Origin: Sulfobacillus thermosulfidooxidans DSM 9293
Lineage (GTDB): Bacteria; Bacillota; Sulfobacillia; Sulfobacillales; Sulfobacillaceae
NCBI RefSeq assembly: GCF_900176145.1
Contig: NZ_FWWY01000001.1
Location: forward strand, 439,517 to 503,516
Reading direction: 5' to 3'
DNA: 64,000 nucleotides
Made by a program: the position numbers and the translations under genes. Shown here piece by piece: positions 1 to 8,132 of the stretch. A model generated the notes under the pieces. The model did not search any database, was not told where the DNA came from, and saw only the letters and a program-made list of their open reading frames with translations. Each line of letters starts with the position of its first letter. The stretch's first letter is position 1.

Positions 1-101
1 AATTGGTGCAGCATAGAACCTCCCATTGACTCTCGAAATGCTCATAACCATGGCCATGATCTCCCTTAGCTTGTAAGAGATCCGAATTTTTGTGGGACGA
101 A

Positions 102-125
102 GGGAGAGCCCTACAGCACTCTCCC
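102..125 (-). terminator. possible terminator hairpin after the first gene
   Basis: Seven-base arms (102-108 and 119-125) form a G/C-rich hairpin just beyond the stop of the leftward gene at 143. No clear U-run follows on the minus strand, so termination is only plausible. Confidence 0.35.
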
Positions 126-142
126 CCGTTGGACTTCTCACA

Positions 143-634
143 TTATTGAGCTAGCTCATGTCGACCTCGCCTGGCCACAACAGACGATGAATTCAATAAG
201 AAGGCCGCACTGACGACACCAAACATCATATGTGCAATAGCAAAAGCCCAGGGTGGCATGTGCGAAGCCATCAGCGGATCGATCAGGGGTAACACCGCGA
301 ACTGGTTAATGACCCAAATGACAAGTCCGTATACCATTCCCCACACTAGTCGCCCCATTCCTCTGGGAATAGCCAAAAACCTAAAGAGAATCGCTAATAT
401 CACACCCAAGACCATTCCCATCATCATGTGGGTCATGATTCCCACAATGATGATCCCGATAGACAGATGCATCGCTGAAGCCCCGAACCATACCGCGGCA
501 ATGAGTTGAACAGGTGCCCACAACCCCATACCACTGAGCGCCGAGACCATCATGGCCCACATCGCCATAACCATAGCCCCCACGATTCCTCCCAGTATGC
601 CGCGTCCCCACGCAACGTCATGTGAATTTGTCAT
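143..634 (-). CDS. small polytopic membrane protein, unknown function
   Basis: A 163-residue, very methionine-rich hydrophobic protein with about four predicted membrane segments (roughly residues 10-30, 45-75, 90-115 and 125-150). I do not recognise the family with certainty; it resembles small uncharacterised inner-membrane proteins. The ATG at 634 was chosen because AGGAGG lies 8 nt upstream on the minus strand; a GTG nine bases further up would overlap that Shine-Dalgarno. It is probably a single gene, separated from the upstream nrtS-like gene by a hairpin terminator at 804-831. No catalytic or metal-binding motif is visible apart from the methionines. Confidence 0.75.
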   Translation of the reverse strand: MTNSHDVAWGRGILGGIVGAMVMAMWAMMVSALSGMGLWAPVQLIAAVWFGASAMHLSIGIIIVGIMTHMMMGMVLGVILAILFRFLAIPRGMGRLVWGMVYGLVIWVINQFAVLPLIDPLMASHMPPWAFAIAHMMFGVVSAAFLLNSSSVVARRGRHELAQ

Positions 635-803
635 GCTTTCCACCTCCTAAGGGGACGATATCATCCCCTCGAGAAATGTTCTGCAAGCTATCTCACACTC
701 CAAACGTCGTGGGAACACATTTATGGGAGTTTCCAGCAAACGACAATGTCTATGCGCCATGCAAGTCCATGACCATTATACACTACATCATGTCGTATAA
801 GAA

Positions 804-831
804 AGGCAAACTGCGCTGTGTCAGTTTGCCT
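804..831 (-). terminator. rho-independent terminator of the nrtS-like gene
   Basis: Perfect 10-bp arms (804-813 and 822-831) with an 8-nt loop, followed on the minus strand by TTTCTTATA. It sits about 50 nt past the stop codon at 880. Confidence 0.75.
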
Positions 832-879
832 ATGCCTGAATTTTTTCCGAAAAGCAGGATATATCATCGTATGACGATC

Positions 880-1200
880 TTACGCGTGATGGACACGGCT
901 TGCGGACAAAGCCCCCCACATGGACACGGCATAGGGTACGCAATATGTCAACCCGGTTTTCACAAACAATTCTGTCGTCCAAGGGCCTGTCCAATATGTA
1001 CTCCCATGATTGATCAGGGCGAGAATCGTGCCCACAACCAGTGCCGTCTTGACTCCATTACGAACCCATGGCCGATAAAGCGCGGCATCCCGGCCACAAA
1101 GCCACACAACCTGGGAATCTTTAACGGTTCTGTAGCGCACAATGGGACGGCCACAGGTGTGACAAACTAAATGCGGTTCCTCTTTCTCGGTTTTCATCAT
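880..1200 (-). CDS. nrtS: NrtS-like nitrate/nitrite transporter with N-terminal cysteine motif
   Basis: A 106-residue protein. Residues about 48-105 carry two hydrophobic segments and the sequence pattern of the NrtS family (a VVGTILALINHG stretch, then LTYCVPYAVSMWGAL), small bacterial membrane proteins linked to nitrate/nitrite movement. Unlike a minimal NrtS, it has about 40 extra N-terminal residues containing CHTC (C13, C16) and a later C35, which resembles an incomplete zinc ribbon. GAGGTG precedes the tandem ATG start. The leader holds four 9-bp repeats. The function is inferred from family resemblance; no nitrate genes are visible nearby, so substrate specificity is unproven. Confidence 0.7.
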   Translation of the reverse strand: MMKTEKEEPHLVCHTCGRPIVRYRTVKDSQVVWLCGRDAALYRPWVRNGVKTALVVGTILALINHGSTYWTGPWTTELFVKTGLTYCVPYAVSMWGALSASRVHHA

Positions 1201-1230
1201 TCTTCACCTCACTTACGTGTGACGCTTTAC

Positions 1231-1266
1231 CTTCTTTGTCTTCTTTGTCTTTTTTGTCTTCTTTGT
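1231..1266 (-). repeat. four tandem 9-bp repeats in the nrtS leader
   Basis: The unit cttctttgt occurs four times end to end (third copy has one substitution). On the minus strand it reads ACAAAGAAG, a purine-rich tract about 30 nt upstream of the nrtS start and downstream of the GH15 stop. It is not in frame with nrtS because a TGA directly precedes that frame. Confidence 0.9.
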
Positions 1267-1319
1267 CTGTCGGGAAGAGACAATGGAACAAGAGAGAGGT
1301 GATGAAATCCTACGCGGTT

Positions 1320-3170
1320 TTACGTGGCCTGAGGCCATCCCCGGCATCCTCTAAGCGGTCCACTTTGGGAAGAAGACTGTGCTTGTTCCACATGTAATAT
1401 CGCTGTGATCACGCCTAAATGGGTAAATGCCTGGGGAAAGTTTCCCCAAAACCGCTGAGTGAGAGGGTCATATTCTTCAGCAAATAATCCGTGTGGAGCA
1501 ATGGACAAAAACCGCTCTAAAAGCTTTTTGGCCTCTTCAATTTGGCCGGCCAATGCCATTGTCCCTATTAACCACGTACTACAAAGCAAAAAAGCATGCT
1601 CAGAGCCGACAATTCCGTCGTCCATGGCACGATAACGGTATAAGAAAAGGCCATCGTTGTCCCCAGGCACGCAAAGATACTTCCTTATCGCTGATATAGT
1701 CGATACCATCCGCGGGTCGTGGGCAGAAACAATACCTAACTGTGGTAATAAGAGAACACTCGCATCAAATGTGTCTTTATTGAAGGTCTGCATAAAACTC
1801 TGTGTGCCCAAACTGTAACCTTCTTGAAGCACTGTCTCGCGAATCTCGGTAGCGATGCGCTGCCAGCGGTCCAAAGGAGCCACAAGTTGCCACTTCTTCG
1901 CTATTTTTTGGGCACGATCAAGAGCCACCCAACACTGCGCCTTGCTATAAAGAAAGTGTTGGGGTTCCCCACGTGTTTCCCAAATACCTTCATCGGGCTC
2001 GGTCCAATGCAACGCCGCTTCTTCCGCGAGTTCCGTAAAAAAGGGCCATAAATCGGACAAATCTGTATCGTCATATTGAAAGTGTTGCCAGGCGGCATCC
2101 AGCACTTCTCCATACACGTCAAATTGCCTCTGAGTGGCTGCCTGGTTTCCAATGCGAACAGGGTGCGCGTCTTCATATCCACGCCATGCGGGATGCTCCC
2201 ATTCGTGGACAAGACCCCCGGGCACCACTGGGTGCAATACGAGGCGATCGACCGCGCAACAGGTTAACATCCACCGGAAAAAAGCTTGCCCTTCATGGGG
2301 ATGTCCTAGCCAGTGTAAGGCCATTAAGGTCATACTGGCATCTCGTAACCAGGAATACCGGTAATCCCAATTGCGCACACCTCCTGGGTCTTCTGGCAGC
2401 GATGTCGTAGGAGCTGCCACAATAGCTCCCGTGGGCGCATAAGTCAAAAGTTTCAATGTCAACGCTGAACGCTCGATGTATTCCGAATAATTCCCTTCAT
2501 CCGGACACATTTGCATCCAATCTTGCCAAAATTTCACCGTATTGTTTAAATCAAGAAGCTGTTGCTCTAGCCACTCACCACTGTCATTGCCGGGGTCAAG
2601 ACCTAAGCTAAAGCCCCCCGTAGTACCGGCGTCCAATATGAATTCACCATAGACATCGGTATCGATCGGATGCAAAGGAAAATCGGAGACCAAATGCCAT
2701 ACATGAGCGTTATGAGTCCAGGTGATATGAAAGGGTGAGGGTGCTGCTAATTGGGCTGTAACTAAGCCATATTCGGGACGGAGTTTAACTGATACCCGAA
2801 TATGGGCACCCCCCCGTATAACGCGAATACGTCGGTTCAGCCGTGGCGATACAGAATCGTAAGACATCCAGTCCCGAATAATCCATGTTCCCTGACGTGT
2901 ATTGACACGGGTTTCGATGACATTGGTATGCGGCCAATACCGCCGCCAGACCTCAGCCGGTTCGACAGCGGTTAATTCAAAGGCGCCTCCATCTTTGTCC
3001 AAAATCCTCCCAAACACACTGCCGCTATCAAATTGCGGCAAGCATAACCAATCAACGCTCCCATCAGGACCAATTAAAGCACTCGTGCGCATATCCCCAA
3101 GAGCCATGTACTGATTTATGGGCCAAAATCCGGTGCGAGGTTTTTCAAGTTTTTCATGAGTCCATGCCAT
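1320..3170 (-). CDS. glycoside hydrolase family 15 (glucoamylase/trehalase type)
   Basis: 616 residues, the usual length for cytoplasmic bacterial GH15 enzymes, with no signal peptide. The N-terminal part (about 15-220) is the beta-sandwich domain starting GDMRTSALIGPDGSVDWL. The (alpha/alpha)6 barrel follows, with the family motif WDYRYSWLRDAS, the likely general acid Glu in PDEGIWETRG and the second catalytic Glu in GSEHAFLLCSTW. Such enzymes hydrolyse alpha-1,4-glucans or trehalose, and acid trehalases of actinobacteria have this architecture; sequence alone does not decide the substrate. ATG at 3170 is preceded by AAAGGA. It is divergent from merA and shares an 18-bp element with the merA promoter region. 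Confidence 0.88.
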   Translation of the reverse strand: MAWTHEKLEKPRTGFWPINQYMALGDMRTSALIGPDGSVDWLCLPQFDSGSVFGRILDKDGGAFELTAVEPAEVWRRYWPHTNVIETRVNTRQGTWIIRDWMSYDSVSPRLNRRIRVIRGGAHIRVSVKLRPEYGLVTAQLAAPSPFHITWTHNAHVWHLVSDFPLHPIDTDVYGEFILDAGTTGGFSLGLDPGNDSGEWLEQQLLDLNNTVKFWQDWMQMCPDEGNYSEYIERSALTLKLLTYAPTGAIVAAPTTSLPEDPGGVRNWDYRYSWLRDASMTLMALHWLGHPHEGQAFFRWMLTCCAVDRLVLHPVVPGGLVHEWEHPAWRGYEDAHPVRIGNQAATQRQFDVYGEVLDAAWQHFQYDDTDLSDLWPFFTELAEEAALHWTEPDEGIWETRGEPQHFLYSKAQCWVALDRAQKIAKKWQLVAPLDRWQRIATEIRETVLQEGYSLGTQSFMQTFNKDTFDASVLLLPQLGIVSAHDPRMVSTISAIRKYLCVPGDNDGLFLYRYRAMDDGIVGSEHAFLLCSTWLIGTMALAGQIEEAKKLLERFLSIAPHGLFAEEYDPLTQRFWGNFPQAFTHLGVITAILHVEQAQSSSQSGPLRGCRGWPQAT

Positions 3171-3256
3171 ACTTTAGGCGTCCTTTCATTGCTCCAACCC
3201 ATTTCCTATCCGGCAAACTTCCTAATCATAGTGCCTGTTATCCTTCTGCTTTTAAC

Positions 3257-3274
3257 ATATCATAAAATCACAAT
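3257..3274 (-). promoter_or_regulatory. 18-bp element, left copy (upstream of GH15 gene)
   Basis: The sequence is an exact reverse complement of 3405-3422. It lies about 85 nt upstream of the GH15 start, in the orientation that mirrors the copy upstream of merA. It also overlaps a short dyad, ATCACA (3267-3272) and TGTGAT (3282-3287). Confidence 0.7.
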
Positions 3275-3397
3275 GTCATAGTGTGATCTACCCTACATTG
3301 CATAGGTAAAATAATTGTGGCCACTTCCATGCCAAGCACGATAAGATGTTTGCCTGTTTCTCAACATGTTTCATTCCTGCTAACCCCTTCCAACCCA

Positions 3398-3425
3398 TTT
3401 ACATATTGTGATTTTATGATATATT
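3398..3425 (+). promoter_or_regulatory. probable merA promoter with embedded 18-bp element
   Basis: TTTACA (3398-3403), 16 bp, then TATATT (3420-3425) fits a SigA-type promoter pointing at merA. The spacer and the start of the -10 contain the right copy (3405-3422) of the 18-bp element found inverted at 3257-3274. If active, it would give a leader of about 155 nt. Confidence 0.55.
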
Positions 3426-3509
3426 TAGACCAATGGTGGTATAACCCATTCATGGTGATGTATGGTTGCGGCCCTACGAACACAGATTACCTAAAGAGAT
3501 CGCAAGAAG

Positions 3510-3540
3510 CTGTGGGCCTTTTCATTTTCAAGGACCACAG
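3510..3540 (+). promoter_or_regulatory. merA leader hairpin
   Basis: Eleven-base arms (3510-3520 and 3530-3540, one mismatch) around a 9-nt loop, about 47 nt before the merA start. The left-arm bases 3515-3520 (GGCCTT) could instead pair with AAGGCC at 3553-3558, so alternative folds are possible. Regulatory role is inference. Confidence 0.4.
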
Positions 3541-3586
3541 TAGTCCGTAAAGAAGGCCTGTTGGAAAAAAGAAAGGTGAGATGATC

Positions 3587-5503
3587 ATGTCAGGTTCCAA
3601 GAAAAAGTTATTTAGCATGGATATTGAAGGAATGACCTGTACGAGTTGTGAACACCACGTACAAGACGCTTTACAATCGGTAGGAGCCACGGATGTGCAT
3701 GCTGATTACAAAAAAGGTTTGGCAACCTTTATCGCCCCCTTGGATTTCCCTGTTGACAAAGCCCAAGAAGCCGTAGCGCAGGCTGGATATCAACCCAAGG
3801 ATGTCAAAATTCAAGATCCTAACGATTCCTCGGAAATGGTTCCCTACCACATGGATATTCAAGGCATGACTTGCACGGATTGCGAAGTGCACATTACCAA
3901 GGCCCTAACAAAAGCCGGAGCTTCTGATGTGTCAGCCAATTTCCGCCGCGGAGAAGCCACATTCTGGGCTCCCGAAACCTTATCGCTCGACACTTTGCGC
4001 CAAGCGGTTTCAGAGGCCGGATACAAGCCTAAGGAAGTACGCCCGTTATCCCGGACCGTTAATGCGGAAGTCACAGATATTAAACACAAAACGCGCGGTG
4101 ACCAAGATTATGATCTGATTGTGATTGGTTCTGGTAGTGCCGCCTTCGGCGCCGCCATTGAAGCTCGCGGAGCCGGTTTTTCTGTGGCCATGATTGAGCG
4201 TGGAACCTTAGGCGGAACTTGTGTCAATATTGGTTGTGTCCCATCAAAAACCCTTCTTCGCGCCAGCGATTTGCATCACTGGGCGCAACAGAATCCCTTT
4301 CAGGGTCTTCACACGACGGCCAATCCCGCGGATCTGAAGACCTTAGTTGAACAGAAAGATGAACTGGTGCAGGAACTCCGTCAGAAAAAATATGCTGACT
4401 TGCTGCCTGAATACGAAATCGACCTGATCGAGGGCGAAGCGACATTTCTCGATGAACACCGTTTAGCCGTTGGGGATAGAGTTCTCACCGCAGGACGATA
4501 CATTATTGCCACGGGTGCCAGACCCCGAATTCCTGATATTGCCGGGCTCGATAGCGTGCCCTATTTGACCAGTACCTCCGCTCTCAATTTGACGACACGC
4601 CCCAAACATCTCCTCGTTATCGGATCGGGTTATATTGCCTTGGAACTGGGCGAATTGTTCCGTCACTTTGGCTCCGAGGTAACATTGATGCAGCGCAGCC
4701 CGGCTTTGATGCCCGCTTATGATGCTGAAGTCCGGGACATCATTCAAGACGTCATGGTATCCGAAGGTATTACCGTTCTCACCGGCGTCCAATATGACCA
4801 TGTTGAAAAACAAGGAGAAAGCATTGCTGTGCATCTGCACGTGAATGGGAAGGCTCACACCGTTATCGGAGACGCCTTGTTAGTCGCAGCTGGCCGAGTC
4901 CCTAATACCGAGGCGTTAAACTTACCCGCTGCCGGAGTGGAACAAGGTGCACATGGCGAACCCAAGACCGACGAGACGCTCCGGACCACAAATCCCGCGA
5001 TATTTGCCGCTGGAGACGTCACGATGGGTCCCCAATTTGTTTATGTGGCGGCCTATGAAGGAAAAATCGCTGCGCAAAATGCTCTCGGTTTAAAACCCGC
5101 TGTCCAGACTTTGAAACTGGATGCAGTGCCCGCGGTCACCTTTACCCAACCGTCCATTGCTTCCGTCGGAATGACAGAAGACCAGGCTAAAAAGAAAGGG
5201 ATCGCGGTAAAGTCAGCCGTCCTGCCATTAGAAGCCGTGACTCGCGCTTTAGCCAACCGTGATACGCGCGGGGTGTTCAAACTCGTTGCCGAGGAAGCTT
5301 CAGGCCGTATCGTGGGGGCCCAAGTCGTCTCGGAAAATGCAGGAGATGTTATATACGCTGCCACTTTAGCCGTTAAGTTTGGATTGACCATTGACGACCT
5401 CACCGACTCACTGGCTCCCTACTTAACGATGGCCGAAGGTCTCAAGCTCACCGCACTGACTTTTGACAAAGACGTGAGTAAACTATCCTGCTGCGCCGGC
5501 TAA
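3587..5503 (+). CDS. merA: mercuric reductase with two N-terminal HMA domains
   Basis: A 638-residue flavoprotein that reduces Hg(II) to Hg(0) with NADPH in the cytoplasm. Two heavy-metal-associated domains come first, each with GMTCxxC (C18/C21 and C96/C99). The class I pyridine nucleotide-disulfide oxidoreductase core follows, with FAD motif GSGSAAFGAA, the redox disulfide GTCVNIGCVPSK (C212/C217), the dimer-domain stretch PYLTMAEGLKLTALTF, and the C-terminal cysteine pair SCCAG that delivers Hg(II) to the active site. That pair separates MerA from dihydrolipoamide dehydrogenase. ATG at 3587 sits 7 nt after AAAGGTGA; the ATG at 3581 would be too close. A glycosyltransferase and a CmtR-type regulator follow on the same strand. 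No merT or merP is visible. Confidence 0.95.
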   Translation: MSGSKKKLFSMDIEGMTCTSCEHHVQDALQSVGATDVHADYKKGLATFIAPLDFPVDKAQEAVAQAGYQPKDVKIQDPNDSSEMVPYHMDIQGMTCTDCEVHITKALTKAGASDVSANFRRGEATFWAPETLSLDTLRQAVSEAGYKPKEVRPLSRTVNAEVTDIKHKTRGDQDYDLIVIGSGSAAFGAAIEARGAGFSVAMIERGTLGGTCVNIGCVPSKTLLRASDLHHWAQQNPFQGLHTTANPADLKTLVEQKDELVQELRQKKYADLLPEYEIDLIEGEATFLDEHRLAVGDRVLTAGRYIIATGARPRIPDIAGLDSVPYLTSTSALNLTTRPKHLLVIGSGYIALELGELFRHFGSEVTLMQRSPALMPAYDAEVRDIIQDVMVSEGITVLTGVQYDHVEKQGESIAVHLHVNGKAHTVIGDALLVAAGRVPNTEALNLPAAGVEQGAHGEPKTDETLRTTNPAIFAAGDVTMGPQFVYVAAYEGKIAAQNALGLKPAVQTLKLDAVPAVTFTQPSIASVGMTEDQAKKKGIAVKSAVLPLEAVTRALANRDTRGVFKLVAEEASGRIVGAQVVSENAGDVIYAATLAVKFGLTIDDLTDSLAPYLTMAEGLKLTALTFDKDVSKLSCCAG

Positions 5504-5508
5504 TTCAC

Positions 5509-5535
5509 AAAGGGCCCAAGACTTTCGGGCCCTTT
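5509..5535 (+). terminator. hairpin after merA
   Basis: Nine-base arms AAAGGGCCC and GGGCCCTTT with a 9-nt loop begin 5 nt after the merA stop. The U-run is short, so read-through into the glycosyltransferase gene is possible. Confidence 0.6.
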
Positions 5536-5603
5536 CCCAATGATTTGCCTTTGCCGTATTAACGAGCATGTCGCCAACAATCGCTAACAAGGAGGCGAAA
5601 AGT

Positions 5604-6578
5604 GTGTCACGATTTATTGCCCATGTTATTCCCCCGGATACACCGGCAACCGGGGGCAATGCCATTACCGCTGAACGGATTGTCCAAGAACTCGAACCCA
5701 AAGGTTGGAAAGGTGTGGTTACTCGCCGTCCAGCATTTGGTGGGTACGACTTTATCTTGGCCTATAACGCTTGGACAGTCGGGGTTCCGCTCATTCAGTC
5801 CGGAGCTAACCCCGAACGCATCGCCGTGATCTGGACCGGAACCGATTTATGGGACGGCCTTGCCACTTTTCCCGAAATGATCGCCTTGTTAGACCACGTC
5901 AAAGGTCATATTGTCTTTACCCCAAATGCCAGGGACCGTCTCTTAAGTGTTGCCCCACACTGGGAATCCAAAGTACATGTGATCGTTCCGGCTGTGGATC
6001 ATCAACTCTTTCGGCCGGGTGTTATCCCGCCCTCCAGTCACTTAACGTCTGCATTGATTGCTGGAGGATTACGGCCTGTAAAACGAACCCACTGGGCCAT
6101 AGACCTCATTCAGGCAGTACGTGAAAAGGGACCGCAGCTGGATCTTGTTATTGCCGGCCCATCTCGGAGTGACGACGAAGATTCGCGCGTAAAAATGAAA
6201 GCGGCCCCTCATTCTTGGGTTCATTTAGTCGGAGAGATTCCCCGTCAACAAATGCCCCAATACTATTGTCGAGCCGGATGTGTTCTTAACACCTCTGCGG
6301 CCGAAGGAGTATCTAATGCTCTGATGGAGGCTATGGCCTGTGGATCCTGTGTTATTGCCACCCGGATTCCAGGCAATACCGCCCTGATTGATCACGGGAG
6401 CACAGGCTTCTTGTTTGACACGGTGGAAGAATTCGTCGAGATCATGCTATTTCTTTGGAATCATCCCAAACAGCGCCAAGAAATTGGTTTCAATGCTCAC
6501 CGCGTGATTCACGAACAGCACAATCCGTGGATTGAACAATCTCAATATGACCAGCTTTTGTCTCAATGGATTTCGTAA
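5604..6578 (+). CDS. GT4-family glycosyltransferase
   Basis: A 324-residue GT-B fold glycosyltransferase. The C-terminal half carries the family 4 nucleotide-sugar signature EGVSNALMEAMACGSCVIAT followed by IPGNTALIDHGSTGFLF; the preceding region has LIAGGLRPVKR at the start of the C-terminal Rossmann domain. The acceptor and sugar cannot be told from sequence. GTG at 5604 is preferred because AAGGAGG (5589-5595) lies 8 nt upstream; the ATG at 5568 has no ribosome site. The position between merA and the metalloregulator is unusual, and a link to mercury resistance (for instance cell-surface glycans) would be speculation. Confidence 0.85.
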   Translation: MSRFIAHVIPPDTPATGGNAITAERIVQELEPKGWKGVVTRRPAFGGYDFILAYNAWTVGVPLIQSGANPERIAVIWTGTDLWDGLATFPEMIALLDHVKGHIVFTPNARDRLLSVAPHWESKVHVIVPAVDHQLFRPGVIPPSSHLTSALIAGGLRPVKRTHWAIDLIQAVREKGPQLDLVIAGPSRSDDEDSRVKMKAAPHSWVHLVGEIPRQQMPQYYCRAGCVLNTSAAEGVSNALMEAMACGSCVIATRIPGNTALIDHGSTGFLFDTVEEFVEIMLFLWNHPKQRQEIGFNAHRVIHEQHNPWIEQSQYDQLLSQWIS

Positions 6579-6659
6579 CCGCAAACATTCAATGCCTTCT
6601 ATCAGCACAAAAAGAATCAAAGCAAAAAAGAAAAACGGGAAAAAGAAAGGAGGAAATCC

Positions 6660-7037
6660 ATGTTTTTCAGCCTGTCTGGTGCGCAGCAAGAAGATCTGCT
6701 GGCGGCGTTTTGGCAAGCCCTGAGCAACCCCATTCGTCTGCGTGTTTTGGACACTTTAAGAACACAAGGCCCGTTAAATGTTAGCCAGCTCGTACAACAA
6801 TTGGAGATGGGTCAAGGACACTTATCAAACCATCTGACGTGTCTCAAGAGTTGCGGCTTAGTACGGGCTGAAGCTCACGGTCGTTATGTCTTTTATTCAT
6901 TGAGTGATGAGCGCGTCAGTATCTTGTTAGATGTCAGCCGGGCCATGTTGCATGATCATCTGCTGGGTATAGCCTCATGCCATTTCGTTAAGCCTTCTGA
7001 CACCCAAGATGCAGACAATGTGCCACATCCTGGCTAG
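6660..7037 (+). CDS. ArsR/SmtB-family metalloregulator, CmtR type
   Basis: A 125-residue winged-helix repressor of the ArsR family: dimer helices at the N-terminus, recognition helix near HLSNHLTCLKSCGLV, wing around GRYVFYSL. Cysteines C61 and C65 lie in the recognition helix and C107 near the C-terminus. This spacing closely follows Mycobacterium CmtR (C57, C61, C102), a Cd/Pb sensor, and related actinobacterial regulators of mer genes. The ELCVC motif of classical ArsR is absent. AAAGGAGG precedes the ATG. Given merA upstream, Hg(II), Cd(II) or Pb(II) sensing is likely (inference), with release of the operator on metal binding. Confidence 0.87.
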   Translation: MFFSLSGAQQEDLLAAFWQALSNPIRLRVLDTLRTQGPLNVSQLVQQLEMGQGHLSNHLTCLKSCGLVRAEAHGRYVFYSLSDERVSILLDVSRAMLHDHLLGIASCHFVKPSDTQDADNVPHPG

Positions 7038-7100
7038 CATGTTTTGTATCACCTGGTAATAAGAAGTGGCCATAGGAAAAACGGCCATCGCCAACACGGC

Positions 7101-7997
7101 CTATCCCCGGGGAAATCTTCGGGCTTGGGTAATAAAAGTCTGGGCGATAACACGCACAGCGCTCGACATGGTTTCGAGAGGACGATAAATAAGGACTAAC
7201 TGTCTAAAGGCGGCCGGATTTAAATGGCGCACCACAATTTGTCCAACGTCTGCATAGACCCTAGCGGCTTGATTGGGGACAATAGAAATCCCTAATCCAG
7301 CCGCAACAAACCCGATAACTGTGGCTATACTCGTCGCTTGAAAAATTAGGCGAGGTTGAATGCCGTTTTCGTGAAACAACGCCAACACATGACGTTGAAG
7401 TCCTGTCCCTACATCGAGTCCAATAAAGGGTAAGCCATCAAGCTGCTTAATGGTTATGGCTTCTTCCTGAACTGAGGATGAGGGATTATCGATTAACACC
7501 AGTTCTTCTCGCCATAATGGCGCGACTTGCAAGTCGGTGTACATCAGAGGCAATGTGACCACCGCCAGATCTAAATCCCCGTGACGCACTTTTTCCACTA
7601 AATCCATAGACCGTCCTTCTGTAACTATCAAGTGTACATCAGGATACCGCGTCATCAAGCTGCGATACACAAACGGGAAGTGTGCGGCGGATGCCGTTTG
7701 AATGATCCCTAAACGCACTTCGCCATGCACGGTACGAATGTCGACTAAATCATCCGCTAATGACGCCGTTTGCTGCAGGATAACACGGGCTCGGTCCACC
7801 ACGATTTGCCCTTCTGGCCGGACAGTAATGCCGCGGGCACTCCGGTCAACAAGACGGTAACCCAATAAATCTTCTAAAAGCTTTAACTGATGGGTGACGG
7901 TCGGTTGGGTTACATCCAATGCCACGGCCGCAGCGGAAATCGAACCGTGATCAGCTACCGCCACTAAACAGGCTAGTTGTCGCAGGGTAATTTCCAT
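7101..7997 (-). CDS. LysR-family transcriptional regulator
   Basis: A 298-residue LTTR with an N-terminal helix-turn-helix (residues about 1-60, MEITLRQLACLVAVADHGS then AAVALDVTQPTVTHQLKLLE) and a periplasmic-binding-like effector domain from about 90 to 290. It is divergent from the DHA2 exporter at 8133, the standard layout for an LTTR controlling its neighbour; a dyad of LysR-box form lies in the 135-bp gap. The ligand is unknown. ATG at 7997 has only a weak AGGA upstream. Confidence 0.9.
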   Translation of the reverse strand: MEITLRQLACLVAVADHGSISAAAVALDVTQPTVTHQLKLLEDLLGYRLVDRSARGITVRPEGQIVVDRARVILQQTASLADDLVDIRTVHGEVRLGIIQTASAAHFPFVYRSLMTRYPDVHLIVTEGRSMDLVEKVRHGDLDLAVVTLPLMYTDLQVAPLWREELVLIDNPSSSVQEEAITIKQLDGLPFIGLDVGTGLQRHVLALFHENGIQPRLIFQATSIATVIGFVAAGLGISIVPNQAARVYADVGQIVVRHLNPAAFRQLVLIYRPLETMSSAVRVIAQTFITQARRFPRG

Positions 7998-8007
7998 GGT
8001 TATGTCC

Positions 8008-8024
8008 TATAAATTATTTTTATA
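8008..8024. promoter_or_regulatory. LysR-box-like dyad
   Basis: TATAAA (8008-8013) and TTTATA (8019-8024) form a perfect 6-bp inverted repeat with a 5-bp centre and contain the T-N11-A spacing of LTTR operators (8010 and 8022). It lies 11 bp upstream of the lysR start. Confidence 0.45.
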
Positions 8025-8048
8025 CCTATGTATACCGAAAAATGCCTT

Positions 8049-8070
8049 GGACGTCTAGAGAGGGACGTCT
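8049..8070. repeat. direct repeat of GGACGTCT in the lysR-exporter gap
   Basis: GGACGTCT occurs at 8049-8056 and 8063-8070, 14 bp apart, each containing the palindrome GACGTC. It lies about 65 bp upstream of the exporter start and may be a protein-binding site. Confidence 0.5.
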
Positions 8071-8132
8071 TTAATTAGTGCTATCGAGACATCACGCGTT
8101 CGGTAAATTTTGCAAAATCGGAAGTGACGACA

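Noticed and set aside
622..1170. 182-codon ORF on the plus strand opposite the nrtS-like gene
   Set aside because: It runs through the terminator hairpin at 804-831 and antisense to a gene with clear family features; no ribosome site.
3317..3550. 77-codon ORF between the GH15 gene and merA
   Set aside because: It starts at GTG without a ribosome site and overlaps the probable merA promoter and leader hairpin.
3587..5503. Dihydrolipoamide dehydrogenase as the identity of the flavoprotein
   Set aside because: The two HMA domains and the C-terminal SCCAG pair are specific to mercuric reductase.
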